A stretch of DNA of 37,688 nt from Treponema sp. (GTDB lineage Bacteria; Spirochaetota; Spirochaetia; Treponematales; Treponemataceae), in assembly GCA_024402655.1 (NCBI GenBank), contig JAKSTH010000011.1:1-37688 (forward strand). Reading direction: 5' to 3'. Shown piece after piece: positions 31,450 through 37,688 of the stretch (positions are counted from its first letter, which is position 1; every line of letters starts with the position of its first letter). The position numbers and the translations under genes were made by a program. Below the pieces are notes generated by a model, which worked only from the letters and a program-made list of their open reading frames with translations, was not told the origin of the DNA and did not search any database.

Positions 31450-32708
31450 AAAAATTCATTTTAGCAATACTTAGTGCTGCACTCCTACTTACAGCTTGTG
31501 GCCAAAAAAATAAAAAAGAGGAAGTAAAAGTGGAACCAAAAACTTTTGAACCTGTATTTGGAATGAGTGTAGAAGATTACCAGGCCGTATTAGATAAATC
31601 TTTAATGTCCATTGGTAATAATTATCGCCTTAAGAAGTTTATAGAAAAATATAAATCTGAACAGGATGTTTATATTGCAGCTATTGGAGGTTCAGTTACC
31701 GAAGGTGCAGGTCCTGCAAATTATACAGACGGATATTTTTATCAGTTTGTAAGAGTTCTTCGAAATGAATTGGGTCGTCCTGGTTCTGCAAAAACTATCT
31801 TTAATGATGCTGGTCTTAGTGGTACATCTTCTGCAATTGGCTGGGTTCGTTACCAGTCAGATGTAGTTGATGTAATGGGACATGCTCCAGATTTATTGAT
31901 TATTGAATTTGCAGTAAATGATTACATGGAACCAACAAAAGTACGTGGTTTTGAAGCAATGATTCGTCGTGCGCTTACAGATAATCCTGATTGTGCTGTT
32001 ATTGTTTTATACGCAGCTGCAACCTATGGAAATACTCAGACAGACATGAAGCCAGTTGCCAATTACTACAAGGTTCCACAAATTACTATTTTAGATGCCA
32101 TTAAGCAGCCAATGGAAAAAGGAATGATAAAGAAAGAAGCTTTCTATACAGATATAGTTCATCCTTATAAAGAAGGTCATACACTTATGGTGGACTGTAT
32201 TATCAATCTGATTAGAAAAGTAGAAGCTGCAGAACCAGATCCTATTTTTGAACTTCCAGCTGCTACAAAACTTTCTCCAGATTTTGTTGGTCTTGTTCGT
32301 ATTACAGGTGATGATGAAAATGTAAAAATTGATGCTGGTGATTTTAATGAAACAGATGAAAATTGTCAGACAATCAAGAAAACAAAAAAATCTGATTTTC
32401 CACAGAACTGGTGTCATAAGTCTGGTACAAATAGTTTTAAAATGGACATAAACTGTAAAAACCTGATTTTCCTTTTTAAGGAAGGAAACGCTGCTTCTAA
32501 AGAAGTTTCATATGGCAAAGCTGAAGTTTATATCGATGGTATATTACTGGACACTTACAATGCTGCAAAAGAAGGCGGCTGGAATAATCCTGGTGTAAAA
32601 GTAATTATTGACGAAGCAGAAGCAAAAGACCATAAAGTAGAAGTAAAAATGGTCAAAGGTGATGAAGATAAAGAGTTTACTATTGTAGCTATGGGTTACA
32701 GTAAATAA
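31446..32708 (+). CDS. SGNH/GDSL-hydrolase lipoprotein
   Basis: A 420-residue predicted lipoprotein (lipobox LTAC, Cys18). An SGNH hydrolase domain spans about 60-260: AAIGGSVTEGAG with nucleophile Ser83 (GGS in place of GDS), DAGLSGTSS (block II), EFAVNDY with Asn158, and DIVHPYKEGH with Asp236 and His239. The C-terminal 150 residues look like a beta-sandwich, possibly carbohydrate-binding. Such enzymes often deacetylate polysaccharides; the substrate is not known. The ATG overlaps the pyrKD stop by 4 bp, which ties it to the pyrimidine unit. It ends 10 bp from the convergent queH stop with no clear terminator between. Confidence 0.87.
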   Translation: MKKFILAILSAALLLTACGQKNKKEEVKVEPKTFEPVFGMSVEDYQAVLDKSLMSIGNNYRLKKFIEKYKSEQDVYIAAIGGSVTEGAGPANYTDGYFYQFVRVLRNELGRPGSAKTIFNDAGLSGTSSAIGWVRYQSDVVDVMGHAPDLLIIEFAVNDYMEPTKVRGFEAMIRRALTDNPDCAVIVLYAAATYGNTQTDMKPVANYYKVPQITILDAIKQPMEKGMIKKEAFYTDIVHPYKEGHTLMVDCIINLIRKVEAAEPDPIFELPAATKLSPDFVGLVRITGDDENVKIDAGDFNETDENCQTIKKTKKSDFPQNWCHKSGTNSFKMDINCKNLIFLFKEGNAASKEVSYGKAEVYIDGILLDTYNAAKEGGWNNPGVKVIIDEAEAKDHKVEVKMVKGDEDKEFTIVAMGYSK

Positions 32709-32718
32709 ATTTTAAAAC

Positions 32719-33393
32719 TTAAATATTTTTATTTTGCATTGAATAAATGCAACCACAATATTGCTGGCGGTAAAGTCCATATTCCTGGCTTAGTTCCAGG
32801 CTACGCTTAAATCCACCTTTTTTCTTAAAGTCGGAAGTAAGCCATTTTGGAGATTTACCGTCATTTTTTTTGTCTGCAATTTCCATTCCCAAAGCATTTA
32901 TTTTTTCAGCATCTTTAAATGGACTGATTGAAAGGGTAGTGCAAAAATAATCAAACTGATTTTCAAAGGCATAATCATAAGTTTTTTTCAGGCGGAATTC
33001 ATAACAGCGACGGCATCGCTCTCCCTTTTCTCTTTCTTTTGCAAGTTCAGGTTCTTTATCAGTTTTTACTGATTCATAAAATTCTTTTGGATCATAATTT
33101 TCTTCTATCACTTTTATTTTGTTTTTAAGAACAGGTGGAAACTTAGTGTAAAAATCTTTTAATTCATTTAAACGGCGCCAGTATTCTTCCTGTGGATAAA
33201 TGTTAGGATTATAGTATAAAACAGTGATGTCAAAATAATCAGAAAGATATTCCAGCACATAAGAAGAACAAGGTCCGCAGCAGGCATGCATTAAAAGCGA
33301 AGGTTTGTCAGATAAAGTACTAATCAGTTTTTCCAGATCTTTCTGATAATTTAATTTTTTTTGTGATAAAGATGAATTGTTTTCCATTTTCAT
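32719..33393 (-). CDS. queH: Epoxyqueuosine reductase QueH
   Basis: A 224-residue protein of the QueH (former DUF208) family, which reduces epoxyqueuosine to queuosine in tRNA and replaces the unrelated QueG. The diagnostic motifs are HACCGPCS (Cys38, Cys39, Cys42), ERCRRCYEFRL (Cys127, Cys130), TLSISPFKD (153-161) and YRQQYCGCIYS (Cys213, Cys215), which hold the Fe-S cluster and metal centre. The start may be the ATG at 33393 or the one at 33387. It follows the FMN_bind-like gene by 8 bp on the minus strand. Confidence 0.95.
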   Translation of the reverse strand: MKMENNSSLSQKKLNYQKDLEKLISTLSDKPSLLMHACCGPCSSYVLEYLSDYFDITVLYYNPNIYPQEEYWRRLNELKDFYTKFPPVLKNKIKVIEENYDPKEFYESVKTDKEPELAKEREKGERCRRCYEFRLKKTYDYAFENQFDYFCTTLSISPFKDAEKINALGMEIADKKNDGKSPKWLTSDFKKKGGFKRSLELSQEYGLYRQQYCGCIYSMQNKNI

Positions 33394-33401
33394 TTTTTCA
33401 A

Positions 33402-33827
33402 CTAGTCTGCTGAATTTCTATTGCCTTTTGCCAAAGCTCCATCTACGCAGCTTATAAAAACAAGACCTCCAATTTCATCTCCTTTTGGGACACTAACAAT
33501 TGCAGTATTTTTTTCAAGCATCAAAGGAATCATTGATTCAATTTTTTGACCACGGGAACCTTTATTTTCAATAATTTTTATTGCTGTAAGCTGATGGTCT
33601 TTTACAGTAACCAGGGCTGTAAGCTGCATAAAACTAGTAACAGTTGTATTTTCATAACGGCCGTCGGCTACATTTTCCAACTGGACATTTAAAAAGGGAA
33701 GAATTTTTGCTTCGTTATAGTGACGTTTTTTCTGCTGTGTAAAAAAAGTAAATATCATTAATACAATACAAAAGAAAATTGAAATGACTTTTACTAAATC
33801 GTTGCCGTTATGTTTCTGATTTTTCAT
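33402..33827 (-). CDS. Small membrane protein with a degenerate FMN_bind-like domain
   Basis: About 141 residues: one membrane segment (around 11-31, KVISIFFCIVLMIFTFF) and an exported domain. The stretch ADGRYENTTV, TALVTVKDHQLTAIKIIENKG, then IESMIPLMLEKN fits the FMN_bind fold (PF04205) of RnfG/NqrC-type proteins. The flavin-linking motif, normally SGAT(S/T), aligns with DEIGGLVFIS, so the acceptor Thr is replaced by Val. Covalent FMN is therefore unlikely, and the role is unknown. The frame extends to 33890, but the ATG at 33827 gives a normal N-terminus before the membrane segment. It is probably co-transcribed with queH. Confidence 0.65.
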   Translation of the reverse strand: MKNQKHNGNDLVKVISIFFCIVLMIFTFFTQQKKRHYNEAKILPFLNVQLENVADGRYENTTVTSFMQLTALVTVKDHQLTAIKIIENKGSRGQKIESMIPLMLEKNTAIVSVPKGDEIGGLVFISCVDGALAKGNRNSAD

Positions 33828-33914
33828 GTTTACAGTTTTGTACAAATATTCTTTTTTTGCAATACAAATCTTTATTGTTAAATTAACCAAAATACATTAA
33901 AATTAAATACCGTT

Positions 33915-35396
33915 ATGAAAAACGGTTTCGACAACGATAAATATCTTAAAATTCAATCAGAACACATTAAAGAACGGATTGCCCATTTTGGCGATAAACT
34001 CTACCTGGAATTTGGTGGCAAATTATTTGATGATTATCATGCTTCCAGAGTTCTCCCAGGATTTCAGCCAGACAGTAAATTGAAAATGCTTATGCAGCTT
34101 GCTGATGTTGCAGAAATTGTAATTGTAATCAGTGCTGTAGATATAGAAAAAAATAAAGTTCGCGGTGACTTAGGCATTACTTATGATAAAGATGTACTTC
34201 GTCTTAGAGATGAATTTCAGAATCGCGGATTAATGGTTGGTAGTGTTTGTATCACTCATTATACAGGTCAGGAAGCAGCAAAATCTTTCCGCAACAAACT
34301 TAAAAAAATGGGAATCAAAGCATACTATCACTATGTAATTCCAGGATATCCTTCAAATGTATCTTTAATTGCCAGTGACGAAGGTTTTGGTAAAAACGAT
34401 TATATTGAAACAACTCGTCCATTGGTTGTAATTACAGCACCAGGCCCAGGATCAGGAAAAATGGCAACTTGTTTAAGTCAGCTTTATCACGAAAATAAAC
34501 GTGGTGTAAAAGCTGGATACGCAAAGTTCGAAACATTCCCAATCTGGAATCTTCCACTCAAACATCCAGTAAATCTTGCCTATGAAGCAGCCACAGCCGA
34601 TCTTGCAGATGTAAACATGATTGACCCATGGCACTTAGAAGCATATGGAAAAACAACAGTAAACTACAACCGCGATATTGAAATTTTCCCAGTTTTGGAT
34701 GCAATTTTCAAAGGAATTTACGGTGAAAATCCATACAAATCACCTACAGATATGGGTGTAAATATGGCCGGTCTTTGTATTTACGATGATGAAGCCTGTC
34801 GTGAAGCAAGTCGTCAGGAAATAATTCGCCGTTATTACGCAACACTTAATAGTTTTGTAGAAGGAAATGCATCAGAAGACGAAATTAAAACAATTGAACT
34901 TATAATGCAGCAGGAAAACATTACAACAGATTATCGCAAAGTAACTGTTGCCGCAAAAGAAAGAGCTGCAAAAGATAAAACAATTTGTGCTGCTATTGAA
35001 CTTCCAGACGGAACAATAATTACTTCACAGACATCAGATCTTTTAGGTACAAGTGCAGCTCTTATTTTGAATGCTACAAAACATCTTGCAGGCATAGATC
35101 ACAAAGTAAAACTTATTCCAAAAGAAATGATTGAACCAATTCAGAAAATGAAAGTAACTTATCTTGCAGGAAACAATCCTCGCCTTCATACAGACGAAGT
35201 TCTTGTAGCATTGGCAATGCTTTCTAAAACCGATGAAAACTGTAAACTTGCTATAGAACAGCTTCCAAAATTAAATGGCTGTCAGGTTCATACAACAGTA
35301 ATGCTTAGCGAAGTAGACCGTAAAATCTTTAAAAAGCTGGGTGTAATGCTTACTTGTGAACCAGTCAGCAAAAAACAAAAACCATTAATTGGATAA
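33915..35396 (+). CDS. DUF1846 family protein
   Basis: A 493-residue member of the conserved DUF1846 family (PF08903), whose function is not established. The start GFDNDKYLKIQSEHIKERI, the FGGKLFDDYHASRVLPGF segment (33-50) and a glycine-rich, P-loop-like ITAPGPGSGKMATCLSQLY (173-191) are typical, and the length is normal. It is cytosolic with no signal or membrane segment. TTAAAT ends 6 nt before the ATG; there is no Shine-Dalgarno. It heads a run with the GtrA gene (9 bp gap) and the DUF2400 gene (6 bp gap). Confidence 0.92.
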   Translation: MKNGFDNDKYLKIQSEHIKERIAHFGDKLYLEFGGKLFDDYHASRVLPGFQPDSKLKMLMQLADVAEIVIVISAVDIEKNKVRGDLGITYDKDVLRLRDEFQNRGLMVGSVCITHYTGQEAAKSFRNKLKKMGIKAYYHYVIPGYPSNVSLIASDEGFGKNDYIETTRPLVVITAPGPGSGKMATCLSQLYHENKRGVKAGYAKFETFPIWNLPLKHPVNLAYEAATADLADVNMIDPWHLEAYGKTTVNYNRDIEIFPVLDAIFKGIYGENPYKSPTDMGVNMAGLCIYDDEACREASRQEIIRRYYATLNSFVEGNASEDEIKTIELIMQQENITTDYRKVTVAAKERAAKDKTICAAIELPDGTIITSQTSDLLGTSAALILNATKHLAGIDHKVKLIPKEMIEPIQKMKVTYLAGNNPRLHTDEVLVALAMLSKTDENCKLAIEQLPKLNGCQVHTTVMLSEVDRKIFKKLGVMLTCEPVSKKQKPLIG

Positions 35397-35405
35397 AAGA
35401 GGCTT

Positions 35406-35840
35406 ATGCAGGAAAGTAAAAGAAAAGAAATAATCAGAGTTATTTGTTTTACATTGTTTTCAATTTCAGCAGGATTAATTGAAATTGGATCCTTCTCTTT
35501 GCTGGAATTGTTTACAAAACTTCCCTACTGGCCTTGCTACTTAATTGCCCTTATTCTTTCAGTATTATGGAATTTCACCTTAAACAGAAACATTACTTTT
35601 AAGGCTGCCAATAACATTCCAATTGCAATGCTAAAGGTAGGGCTTTTTTATTTAATTTTCACACCAGTTTCAACAATACTTGGAAATTATCTTGCCGAAA
35701 CTCTTGGTTGGAATGATTTCCTTGTCACTTTATTGAACATGGCTGCTAACTTTGTTTTGGAATATCTTTATGACCGTTTCTATGTTTTTAGAGACTCTCT
35801 AGATACAAGAACAAAAAAGGCAGAAACTGTTCAGCAGTAA
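35406..35840 (+). CDS. GtrA family membrane protein
   Basis: A 144-residue protein with four membrane segments. WNFTLNRNITF (about 59-69) and NFVLEYLYDRFYVF (118-131) are the paired signature of GtrA-like proteins, which help move polyprenyl-linked sugars across the membrane or act beside glycosyltransferases. No glycosyltransferase gene is nearby, so its partner is unknown. AGAGG sits 6 nt before the ATG. It is sandwiched between the DUF1846 and DUF2400 genes with short gaps. Confidence 0.87.
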   Translation: MQESKRKEIIRVICFTLFSISAGLIEIGSFSLLELFTKLPYWPCYLIALILSVLWNFTLNRNITFKAANNIPIAMLKVGLFYLIFTPVSTILGNYLAETLGWNDFLVTLLNMAANFVLEYLYDRFYVFRDSLDTRTKKAETVQQ

Positions 35841-35846
35841 ATTTTT

Positions 35847-36641
35847 ATGTCATTAAATAGTTCCCAGCTTATTTCTCTGGCAGATAAATACGAAATTCCT
35901 TCTTTTTGCGATGCAGATCCAAGTCAGTTTTTGCGCTGGTATCCTGTAAGTCAAACTGCAGATGTAGAATGCTGTTCTTTTATTGCTGCAATGCTGGCAT
36001 TTGGAAATCGCAAGCAGTTTATTCCAAAAATCCAGTCAATTATGGAAATGGCAGATAAAACCAGTGGCTCTATTACAAAATGGCTCCTTGCCGGCAGTCC
36101 CAATTTTCCTTGTGGCGAAAAAAAGTTCTATCGTTTTTATTCCTACGACGATATGCGCTGTCTTTTTAGTGAACTGGCAGAAATTTTAAAAGAGGCAGGA
36201 AGCCTTGGAGAATCTCTTAAGGGGAAAGCCTTCCCCTGTCTCCAGCCTGGTGCCCAGTCTTCCGCCACCCCTTCCAGCGGGGACACCCCGCAACGCCCCA
36301 ATCTGGCTCAAATACTTTCAGACTCATTTCCAAAGTCTGCAATTGTTCCAAAAGGAAAAACTTCGGCTAATAAACGCATTCACATGTTTTTAAGATGGAT
36401 GGTTCGCCAGAATTCCCCAGTAGATTTAGGTTTATGGAACTGGTATCCCAAATCAGAATTACTTATTCCATTGGATATTCATGTTATGCAGGAAGGAATT
36501 AAACTGGGACTGCTTCCCGAAAATGCTACCGCTACTAAAAAAACAGCCATCATGCTTACTCAACAAATGAATAAAGTATTCCCAGGAGACCCTGCCAGAG
36601 CCGATTTTGCTCTTTTTGGACTGGGAGTTGATGAAAATTAA
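35847..36641 (+). CDS. TIGR02757/DUF2400 family protein with an internal inserted segment
   Basis: A 264-residue protein of a family of unknown function common in spirochaetes and Bacteroidetes. Family marks are DPSQFLRWYP (24-33), FIAAMLAFGNRKQF (45-58), NKRIHMFLRWMVR (174-186), SPVDLGLWNW, PLDIHVMQEG and the C-terminal DFALFGLGV. Part of the family resembles DNA glycosylases of the helix-hairpin-helix group, but this is not certain. Residues about 125-151 (KGKAFPCLQPG through TPQRPN) are encoded by a GC-rich hairpin element that is unlike the rest of the gene; reading frame is kept. It follows the GtrA gene by 6 bp. Confidence 0.85.
   Translation: MSLNSSQLISLADKYEIPSFCDADPSQFLRWYPVSQTADVECCSFIAAMLAFGNRKQFIPKIQSIMEMADKTSGSITKWLLAGSPNFPCGEKKFYRFYSYDDMRCLFSELAEILKEAGSLGESLKGKAFPCLQPGAQSSATPSSGDTPQRPNLAQILSDSFPKSAIVPKGKTSANKRIHMFLRWMVRQNSPVDLGLWNWYPKSELLIPLDIHVMQEGIKLGLLPENATATKKTAIMLTQQMNKVFPGDPARADFALFGLGVDEN
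36221..36300. repeat. GC-rich palindromic element inserted in frame within a gene
   Basis: About 80 bp of about 65% GC in an AT-rich gene. It begins with GGGGAAAGCCTTCCCC (36221-36236, 6-bp stem) and ends with GCGGGGACACCCCGC (36277-36291, 6-bp stem, 3-nt loop), then CGCCCC. The reading frame stays open through it, adding about 27 residues to the DUF2400 protein. No second copy is in this window. Confidence 0.65.
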
Positions 36642-36677
36642 GAATTAAAAATGAAAAATTATGGTGTGGACATCCTC

Positions 36678-36733
36678 TGTCATTTCGACCGGAGCGAAGC
36701 GGAGTGGAGAAATCTCCGTATAGAGACCTCTTA
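36678..36733. repeat. Dispersed palindromic repeat
   Basis: It begins TGTCATTTCGACCGGAGCGA and continues AGCGGAGTGGAGAAATCTCC, the fullest copy of the repeat type found at 2172 and 3655. GGAGAAATCTCC (36706-36717) is self-complementary, and GAGACCTCTTAACTTCGC after it recalls the second repeat type. It lies in the 268-bp gap before coaX. Confidence 0.75.
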
Positions 36734-36834
36734 ACTTCGCTGGAGTTTCAACCACACTGTTTGCATTTCCCCGTAAAATTCACTATATTACTCATTAAGA
36801 AACCGATACCCAGTTTGGGATTGGATTTCTAATC

Positions 36835-36861
36835 AAAACGACCAGGATTTTATGGTCTTTT
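36835..36861 (+). terminator. Possible weak terminator upstream of coaX
   Basis: GACCA (36840-36844) can pair with TGGTC (36853-36857), flanked by AAAA before and TTTTT after. The stem is short. The region 36734-36909 otherwise holds no visible gene; a GGGAGG (36895-36900) serves coaX. Confidence 0.4.
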
Positions 36862-36909
36862 TGGTTTAAAAAATCACTTCTTAAGACTTGATCCGGGAGG
36901 ACAGGTACT

Positions 36910-37677
36910 ATGATCTTAACCATCGACGTGGGAAATACTTCCACGACCTGTGGTCTTTTTGATGGGGACAAAATTGTTTTACAATTCCGTCGAGAGACCA
37001 ACATCCATTCCAGTTCAGATGAAATCGGAATCTTTTTCAGAACGGTTCTGAAAGAAAACGGTTACGACTGGAAAGAAATTACAAGGGTTGGTGTGTGTAG
37101 CGTAGTTCCATCTGTGAATTATTCTCTATCCAGTGCTTGTACAAAGTATTTAAATCAGGATCCGCTGTTTATTCAGGCCGGAATTAAAACTGGTTTAAAA
37201 CTTAAGTATTCAAACCCAAAAGAAATTGGTGCAGACTTAATTGCTGCCGCTATGGGTGCCGTTCATCTTTTCCCAAACAAAGATTTAATTATTGCTGACT
37301 TGGGAACTGCCACAACATTAGAACTGGTTTCTAAAGACACAGAATTCCTTGGAGGTTCTATTCTTCCAGGTTTAAAAATTTCTATGGATGCTTTAGCAAC
37401 TGGAACTGCAAAATTACCAATGGTAGAAATTAAAAAGCCAGAAGGTCTTCTTGGTGCATCAACTACAGAAGCAATTCAAGTAGGTCTTTATTATGGAAAT
37501 GCAGGTGCAATTAAAGAAATCTGTTACATTTATCAGAAAAATGTATTCCATGGCCAAAAACCATTAATCATTGCAACTGGCGGTTTTGCAAAAATCTTTG
37601 CCGACTACTCACTTTTTGATCAGATTGTACCAGAATTGGTATTAACTGGTGTTAAGTGTGCCATCGACATGAACTAA
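36910..37677 (+). CDS. coaX: Type III pantothenate kinase
   Basis: A 255-residue kinase for the first step of coenzyme A synthesis (pantothenate to 4'-phosphopantothenate). The ASKHA-fold motifs are complete: DVGNTSTTCG (6-15), GADLIAAAMGA, IADLGTATTLE (near 130) and GGSILPGL. Full length for CoaX. GGGAGG lies 9 nt before the ATG. The 268-bp upstream region contains a dispersed repeat and a weak terminator, so it probably starts a new transcription unit. It ends 11 bp before the window edge. Confidence 0.96.
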   Translation: MILTIDVGNTSTTCGLFDGDKIVLQFRRETNIHSSSDEIGIFFRTVLKENGYDWKEITRVGVCSVVPSVNYSLSSACTKYLNQDPLFIQAGIKTGLKLKYSNPKEIGADLIAAAMGAVHLFPNKDLIIADLGTATTLELVSKDTEFLGGSILPGLKISMDALATGTAKLPMVEIKKPEGLLGASTTEAIQVGLYYGNAGAIKEICYIYQKNVFHGQKPLIIATGGFAKIFADYSLFDQIVPELVLTGVKCAIDMN

Positions 37678-37688
37678 TACTTGTCATA

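Noticed and set aside
33828-33890. Upstream start of the FMN_bind-like protein
   Set aside because: It would add a charged 21-residue stretch before the membrane segment, and a normal ATG exists at 33827.
36641-36909. A small gene or RNA upstream of coaX
   Set aside because: No open frame with a ribosome binding site and no recognisable RNA fold beyond the repeat and the weak hairpin.

Overview
This 37.7 kb window is AT-rich, gene-dense bacterial DNA with no rRNA, tRNA, phage or IS element. It most likely comes from the chromosome of a spirochaete of the genus Treponema, of the gut or rumen kind. The reasons are a eukaryotic-type hexokinase, a DUF1846 protein, a CotH lipoprotein, a transmembrane chemotaxis receptor, carbohydrate-degrading enzymes with cytosolic character, and short dispersed palindromic repeats built on TGTCATTCCGA/TGTCACCTCGA. 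The genus call is inference from gene content; no marker gene is present. No intergenic stretch exceeds 300 bp.

Layout. 1-2.2 kb: a MATE exporter and a divergent tRNA-modifying methyltransferase. 2.3-9.1 kb: an amino-sugar cluster, with GH20 hexosaminidase, nagA and nagB (each overlapping the next by 4 bp) followed by a hexokinase on the minus strand, and a divergent ROK regulator plus GNAT acetyltransferase on the plus strand. Together these would release GlcNAc in the cytosol, phosphorylate it (hexokinase, inferred), deacetylate it and deaminate it to fructose-6-phosphate. 9.1-14.9 kb: a TetR regulator divergent from a long-chain acyl-CoA synthetase, then htpG and a lysophospholipid acyltransferase, each bounded by clear intrinsic terminators. 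14.9-21.2 kb: a polytopic methyl-accepting protein (minus), then amidohydrolase, GGDEF cyclase, azlC, azlD and a Nudix hydrolase (plus). 21.2-25.5 kb: a GH43 glycosidase and ftsK (minus). 25.6-32.7 kb: an FMN-dependent dehydrogenase-like protein, a GlsB/YeaQ-type membrane protein, then a tight unit of pyrF, a CotH lipoprotein, a pyrK-pyrD fusion and an SGNH-hydrolase lipoprotein. 32.7-37.7 kb: queH with a small FMN_bind-like membrane protein (minus), then DUF1846, GtrA, a TIGR02757/DUF2400 protein and coaX (plus).

The most notable observations are below gene level. (i) Many unit-leading genes have a -10 hexamer ending exactly 6 nt before the ATG and no Shine-Dalgarno sequence, while operon-internal genes do have one; this predicts widespread leaderless mRNAs. 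(ii) A GC-rich, double-hairpin element is inserted in frame inside the DUF2400 gene. (iii) Dispersed palindromic repeats abut or supply the stop codons of three neighbouring genes. (iv) A -10 box abuts the ftsK terminator so that GH43 transcripts would start inside the terminator's first arm. (v) Pyrimidine synthesis genes are interleaved with two surface lipoproteins. No wholly new multi-gene defence or biosynthetic system was seen.
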